A stretch of DNA of 11,485 nt from JBMTVN01 sp046047235 (GTDB lineage Bacteria > Verrucomicrobiota > Verrucomicrobiia > Limisphaerales > JAHDYP01): the NCBI GenBank assembly GCA_046047235.1, contig JBJOII010000133.1:1-11485 (forward strand), in the 5' to 3' direction. Below are positions 7,894 through 11,485 of this stretch, piece after piece (positions within the stretch are counted from its first letter, which is position 1; every line of letters starts with the position of its first letter). A program made the position numbers and the translations under genes. The notes under the pieces are model-generated. The model made no database searches. It saw only the letters and a program-made list of their open reading frames with translations, and was not told where the DNA came from.

Positions 7894-8034
7894 AACGCTA
7901 TCCTCGCCTCCGGCTCCAACAACCCCCAGCTCCCCCTCCACCTCAGATCCAACCCGCGCATCAAACTGCTCTCCAAACCCTACCCGCTCGAACAACTCCT
8001 CCCCACCCTCCACCAACTCCTCGCATCCAAGTAG
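7894..8034 (+). pseudogene. Remnant of a response-regulator receiver domain (C-terminal part)
   Basis: Between the pckG terminator and the cytochrome operon, one frame reads AILASGSNN, then NPRIKLLSKPYPLEQLLP and LHQLLASK before a TAG at 8032-8034. This is the order expected of the last third of a CheY-like receiver: beta4 ending in a small Ser-Gly pair, then beta5 with the conserved Lys-Pro (LLSKPY) and the amphipathic alpha5. The phospho-acceptor Asp, the N-terminal acidic pair and any plausible start are absent, so only about 46 residues of the domain survive. The run of six A's around 7890 could mark a frameshift from another frame, but upstream sequence in either frame is not clearly receiver-like. 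The parent could have been a lone response regulator or the end of a hybrid histidine kinase. The rest of 7730-8092 shows nothing I can support apart from whatever promoter serves the next operon. Confidence 0.45.
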
Positions 8035-8092
8035 CCCCGCCCACCCAAGAGGCTTGCCTCCCCCCATCCAGTTCTGGTTATGTACAGCCCCT

Positions 8093-8911
8093 ATGTCCGG
8101 AACTATCGCGCCACCCGGCAACCAGTACATCTCCACAAGGCTGCGCCTCGTCGCAAGCCTCGCCGCTGCATTCCCCCTCATCCTCACCCTCCTCACCTCC
8201 TGCTCCAGCACGGACACCATCATCACCCCCCCAAATGAAATCCCCGGAGCCCACTACTCCGGCAACCAGTCCTGCGCGGATTGCCACCCCAGTTACTCCC
8301 GCACTTTCGCCTCCAGCCCTCACGGCCAACACTTCAAAACCAACCCCAAGACAAAACTCAATGTCGGCTGCGAATCCTGCCACGGCCCCGGTAGCCGCCA
8401 CGTCGCCGCAGGTCGCGCTGACTTCATACTGAACCCCGGGAAAAACCCCGCCACCTGCCTCTCCTGCCACCTCTCCACCGACGCCGAATTTAACCTCCCC
8501 TTCCATCACCCCGTCCCCGAAGGCTGGATGAACTGCGCCGACTGCCACGACCCCCACGGCTCCGCCATCCTCCAGCCCGCCCATAGCCTCGGACTCAACC
8601 GCCTGGACGCCTCCTGCGCCTCCTGCCACCAGGAACAAGCCCGCCCCTTCGTCTTCGAACACGAGGCCATGCGCGAAGGCTGCACCTCCTGCCACTCCCC
8701 ACACGGATCCATCAACCGCAAACTCCTCGCCGACTTCGACGCCAACCTCTGCCTCCGTTGCCATGCCCAAACCCAGGACCGTGAAGGCCGTATCCGAATC
8801 GGCATCGGCAAGGTCGACCATACCGACCACCTCAAACTCGGCACCTGCTACACCGCCGGCTGCCACGGCGCAGTCCATGGCTCCAATGTCAGCCCCAAAC
8901 TCCGCTACTAG
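8093..8911 (+). CDS. Octaheme MtrA/PioA/DmsE-like c-type cytochrome lipoprotein
   Basis: A 272-residue multiheme cytochrome c, likely the periplasmic electron-carrying core of a porin-cytochrome conduit. Residues 19-37 form a signal with lipobox LTSC37, so a lipid-anchored mature protein is expected. Seven CXXCH motifs begin at Cys61, 93, 122, 148, 175, 197 and 220, and an eighth heme site has a CX4CH spacing (C252-YTAG-C257-H258). CESCHGPGSRH and the twin CADCHDPHGS / CTSCHSPHGS segments are typical of the DmsE/MtrA-like and doubled-CXXCH families; classical MtrA, PioA and DmsE carry ten hemes, so this one is shorter. Many additional histidines (for example SPHG77-79 and VDHTDH) can serve as distal ligands. 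The ATG at 8093 is chosen because it directly precedes the lipoprotein signal; the open frame upstream is low-complexity read-through. The barrel gene starts 10 bases after its stop, so the two are co-transcribed. The physiological donor or acceptor is unknown. Confidence 0.9.
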   Translation: MSGTIAPPGNQYISTRLRLVASLAAAFPLILTLLTSCSSTDTIITPPNEIPGAHYSGNQSCADCHPSYSRTFASSPHGQHFKTNPKTKLNVGCESCHGPGSRHVAAGRADFILNPGKNPATCLSCHLSTDAEFNLPFHHPVPEGWMNCADCHDPHGSAILQPAHSLGLNRLDASCASCHQEQARPFVFEHEAMREGCTSCHSPHGSINRKLLADFDANLCLRCHAQTQDREGRIRIGIGKVDHTDHLKLGTCYTAGCHGAVHGSNVSPKLRY

Positions 8912-8921
8912 GCTCCCGGCC

Positions 8922-11357
8922 ATGCAACTCATTACCCCCACCCCCAGAGGAACCACAGCCAGCCTCGTCGCCCTCCTCGCCTCCACCTCCCTCCTCTGCA
9001 CCCACGCCACCCAAGCCAATACTCCGCCCGATATCTCCCAACTCCCACCACCCTCCCCCCAAACCATCGACTTCAACCGAGATATCCAGCCCATTCTCGA
9101 ATCCGCCTGCCTCCGCTGCCACGGCAATGAACGCCCCAAAGGCGGCTTCCGCCTCACCGACCGCCAGGCCGTGCTCAGCGGCGGCAACTACGGCCCAGCC
9201 GTAATTCCCGGCAATAGCGCCAATAGCCCCCTCATCCATTACGTGGCCAACCTCGTCCCCGATATGGAAATGCCCCCGGTCGATAAAGGCACCCCACTCA
9301 CCCCAAACGAAATCAGCCTCCTCCGCGCCTGGATCGACCAGGACCTCCCCTGGTCCACCACCCCCACCACACCACAACGCGAACTCACCATCTCCCCCTC
9401 CGCCACCTGGATCTCCGTCAGCGGAAATAAAAGCCAGTTCCGTGAACATACCGGGCTGCGGGAAGGCGCCTCCGGCGGACTCCAGGACCTCTTCTGGCGT
9501 GAACAAATCGACCGCGCTACAGAACTCATCCTCCAAGGCCGCGGACTCCTCAATCAGGACGACTACCGCCTCTCCCTCCAAATCCGACGCCGCGATACCG
9601 GCTCCATTGGATTCGGAGTCGAAACGCGAAACGAATACGATAACAACACCGGCCTCTATACTCCCCAAGCTGGCTACACCCCCACACTCAACCGCGCCCT
9701 GGATTCCCAAAGAGGCCGCACCTGGATCGACCTCGCCCTCACTCTCCCAGACTGGCCCGCCATCCAGCTCGGCTATGAATACCGCTGGCGCGATGGCAAC
9801 CTCTCCACCCTGTCCCGCGGCATCGCGCCCGCAACCCCACCCTCCTTCACCAGCCAAGGCACCCTCCCCAACTACCGCCACCTCGCCGAACATACCCATA
9901 TCGCCAAACTTAACCTGAGCTACAACCTCGCCGGATGGCACCTGGAAGATTACGCCCGTATCGAATTCTACGACCTCAACTCCCGCAAAAACCTCCAGGG
10001 CGATGGCGCCCCTGACCTCCAGGGATCCTACCGCGAAACCTACGAACACACCCAAACCTCCAATGTCCTGAAAGCCGAAAAACAACTCCTCCCCTGGCTC
10101 CTCACCTCAGCCGGCTACCTCTACGCCAACCTCCAAGGCGATGGCTCCTTCAGCCAAACCACCACCATCACAGGACCCCCCAACTTCTCCTTCGCCGGTG
10201 ACGCCGCCCCGGATATCACTCTCCAACAGGAAAACCACACGCTCAACGCCAACGCCCAAATCGCCCCCTGGAACGGCATCTCCCTCCACGGCGGCCTCCA
10301 GGCCGAATGGCTCCAGCGCGACGGCATCGCCGGCCTCGTCGCCCCCATCGACCCCATCCCCGGCCAGGCCAACGCCAACCTCAACCGCCAAGCCATCGAC
10401 GAAACCGCCACTCTCAAATTCGACTCCATCCCCCTCACCTCCATCTACGCCACCGGACGCTGGCAACAGGAATGGCTCGACCAACAGGAAGCCCAAACCT
10501 GGTCCAATTCACCCTTCGCCCCCATCGGCTACTCCCGCGCCTCCCAAGCCACCGGCAGCCGCAACGAAGGCGGCACCGGCGTCAACCTCTCCCCCACCCC
10601 CATGCTCTCAGCCGACGCCAGCTTCTGGCACCGCCAGCGCAACCAGGACTTCGATCACCTCGTCGATCGCGACCTCACTTCCCCACCCACCGATAACGCC
10701 AACGGCTACCCCGCTCTCATCACCGGACGAGAGGTCACCGGCGACGAAATCAATACCCGCATCTCATGGCGGGCCCACGCCACCACCCGTATCACTCTCG
10801 CCTACCAATACTCCGATACCGATTACCGTACCCGAACCGCCTCCAGCACAATCGACGACTACTCCGACCCTTTCGCCCCCGTCTCCGTCCTGCTCCCCGG
10901 CGGCGAACTCCTCGCCGGCCACGAGCGCGCCCACACCTACAGCGCCAACCTCTCCCTCCGCCTCCTCCGTCGCCTCCACCTCTCCACCACTTTCAACTAC
11001 GTCGATTCCCACCTCGATACCGCCCCCACAGATGACACCCTCATCGCCCCATACCAGGGACGCACCATCTCCAGCCTCAACTCCGCCACCTACGTGCTCA
11101 CTACCAAAACCCACCTGCGTGCCACCTACGCCTACTCCCACGCCGATTACACCCAGGACACCCTCACCGAAGGACTCCCCCTCGGCATCAACTACCAACG
11201 CCATACCCTCAACGCCGCCCTCCACCACCGACTCTCCTCACACCTCGCCTCCACCATCGCTTACGGCCTCTTCCTCTACACCGAACCCACCTCCAACAAC
11301 GCCAACAACTACACCGCCCACGCCATCACCGCCTCCCTCGCCTACCGCTGGAACTAA
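8922..11357 (+). CDS. MtrB/PioB-like outer-membrane barrel with fused N-terminal cytochrome c domain
   Basis: An 811-residue outer-membrane protein expected to sheathe the preceding multiheme cytochrome. Residues 1-32 are a Sec signal (hydrophobic SLVALLASTSLL, cleavage after THATQA). Residues about 50-145 form a planctomycete-type cytochrome c domain (PSCyt1-like): FNRDIQPILESACLRCHGNE with heme site C63-LR-C66-H67, GGFRLTDRQAVLSGG, probable distal Met in DMEMPP (115 or 117), and LTPNEISLLRAWIDQ. From about 155 to the end the sequence is some 650 residues of alternating polar/aromatic strands (LGYEYRWRDG, ITLAYQYSDTDYR, SLRLLRRLHLSTTFNYV), ending in SLAYRWN, a barrel-closing strand; the size suits a large MtrB/PioB-class barrel. 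The frame is open from 8763, but the ATG at 8922 starts the signal peptide and follows the cytochrome stop by 10 bases. Classical MtrB/PioB lack a heme domain, so the fusion is unusual. The MtrB assignment rests on operon context and architecture rather than a diagnostic motif. Confidence 0.85.
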   Translation: MQLITPTPRGTTASLVALLASTSLLCTHATQANTPPDISQLPPPSPQTIDFNRDIQPILESACLRCHGNERPKGGFRLTDRQAVLSGGNYGPAVIPGNSANSPLIHYVANLVPDMEMPPVDKGTPLTPNEISLLRAWIDQDLPWSTTPTTPQRELTISPSATWISVSGNKSQFREHTGLREGASGGLQDLFWREQIDRATELILQGRGLLNQDDYRLSLQIRRRDTGSIGFGVETRNEYDNNTGLYTPQAGYTPTLNRALDSQRGRTWIDLALTLPDWPAIQLGYEYRWRDGNLSTLSRGIAPATPPSFTSQGTLPNYRHLAEHTHIAKLNLSYNLAGWHLEDYARIEFYDLNSRKNLQGDGAPDLQGSYRETYEHTQTSNVLKAEKQLLPWLLTSAGYLYANLQGDGSFSQTTTITGPPNFSFAGDAAPDITLQQENHTLNANAQIAPWNGISLHGGLQAEWLQRDGIAGLVAPIDPIPGQANANLNRQAIDETATLKFDSIPLTSIYATGRWQQEWLDQQEAQTWSNSPFAPIGYSRASQATGSRNEGGTGVNLSPTPMLSADASFWHRQRNQDFDHLVDRDLTSPPTDNANGYPALITGREVTGDEINTRISWRAHATTRITLAYQYSDTDYRTRTASSTIDDYSDPFAPVSVLLPGGELLAGHERAHTYSANLSLRLLRRLHLSTTFNYVDSHLDTAPTDDTLIAPYQGRTISSLNSATYVLTTKTHLRATYAYSHADYTQDTLTEGLPLGINYQRHTLNAALHHRLSSHLASTIAYGLFLYTEPTSNNANNYTAHAITASLAYRWN

Positions 11358-11389
11358 CACCCCCCCCTCCCACCTCCCACCTGCCCCCA

Positions 11390-11421
11390 CCCCAATAGCT
11401 GCTCAGACCTTCTATTCATAA
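11390..11421. repeat. Intergenic 32-bp imperfect repeat, copy 2
   Basis: This is the second copy of the element at 979-1010 (25 of 32 positions identical). AATAG (11394-11398) can pair with CTATT (11411-11415). It lies 33 bases after the barrel gene stop. Its right half recurs at 11452-11469, where CAGACCTTCT-R-TTCA-W-AA matches at 16 of 18 positions. No intrinsic terminator with a T-tract is evident after the barrel gene. Confidence 0.45.
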
Positions 11422-11451
11422 CCCTCTCCCCAGCAAACCCTTATACTTTTC

Positions 11452-11469
11452 CAGACCTTCTGTTCAAAA
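11452..11469. repeat. Half-copy of the intergenic repeat near the window end
   Basis: This 18-base direct repeat of 11404-11421 has two differences, spaced 48 bases from it. It is followed by TTGACC at 11474-11479, which could be the -35 box of a gene beyond the window. Two spaced copies suggest a binding site for a regulator, but this is inference. Confidence 0.35.
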
Positions 11470-11485
11470 ACCGTTGACCTCCAGC

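Noticed and set aside
8763..8921. Upstream extension of the barrel gene overlapping the cytochrome gene
   Set aside because: The added residues are low-complexity out-of-frame cytochrome sequence. The ATG at 8922 begins a normal signal peptide 10 bases after the cytochrome stop.
8964..9020. Lipobox in the barrel protein signal (SLLC)
   Set aside because: The residue before Cys26 is Leu rather than Gly, Ala or Ser, and a standard cleavage site (THATQA) follows, so it reads as an ordinary Sec signal.
8078..9187. Minus-strand frame opposite the octaheme cytochrome gene
   Set aside because: The opposite strand encodes eight heme-binding motifs and a lipobox, which cannot be chance. The antisense frame has no features.
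10141..11421. Plus-strand frame of 426 codons rich in Pro, Ser and Thr inside the barrel gene
   Set aside because: It is the +1-shifted frame of the barrel; the extreme P/S/T composition comes from C-rich codons. The barrel frame has proper strand patterns and a terminal closing strand.

Overview
The window looks like a chromosomal segment of a verrucomicrobial (PVC-group) bacterium. Three things suggest this: a VPDSG-type exosortase sorting tail (VPDTSSTL), a planctomycete-type cytochrome c domain, and Tat-exported Gfo/Idh/MocA and aldo/keto-reductase proteins of the kind common in these phyla. The assignment is inference from gene content; no rRNA or marker gene is present. I see no tRNA, rRNA, CRISPR array, insertion sequence or phage gene.

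Layout: (1) 258-875 (+) encodes a small secreted protein with a C-terminal exosortase signal, followed by a clear intrinsic terminator. Its base composition differs from everything downstream. (2) 1095-2510 (-) encodes a Tat-exported Gfo/Idh/MocA oxidoreductase with its own terminator, divergent from (3) 2694-3689 (+), a Tat-exported aldo/keto reductase. (4) 3752-5461 (-) encodes an unrecognised protein of two tandem repeats, each carrying protein-kinase-like landmarks; the second has lost key residues. (5) 5846-7651 (+), divergent from it, is GTP-dependent PEP carboxykinase (pckG), closed by a strong intrinsic terminator. (6) 7894-8034 holds what looks like the tail of a decayed response-regulator receiver domain. 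(7) 8093-11357 (+) is a two-gene operon: an eight-heme MtrA/PioA/DmsE-like lipoprotein cytochrome, then an MtrB/PioB-like outer-membrane barrel that carries its own N-terminal mono-heme planctomycete-type cytochrome domain.

The last operon is the most notable part. It has the architecture of a porin-cytochrome conduit, which passes electrons across the outer membrane to or from extracellular donors or acceptors (iron, minerals, humics, partner cells). The heme domain fused to the barrel is unusual compared with classical MtrB/PioB, and no separate outer-surface cytochrome is visible before the window ends. The direction of electron flow cannot be read from sequence.

The + strand is C-rich over G from about 1.1 kb to the end whichever strand is coding: minus-strand genes use G-ending codons and plus-strand genes C-ending codons. 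This indicates strong replication-strand asymmetry. Most starts lack a good Shine-Dalgarno sequence. A 32-bp imperfect intergenic repeat occurs near both ends of the window (979-1010 and 11390-11421).
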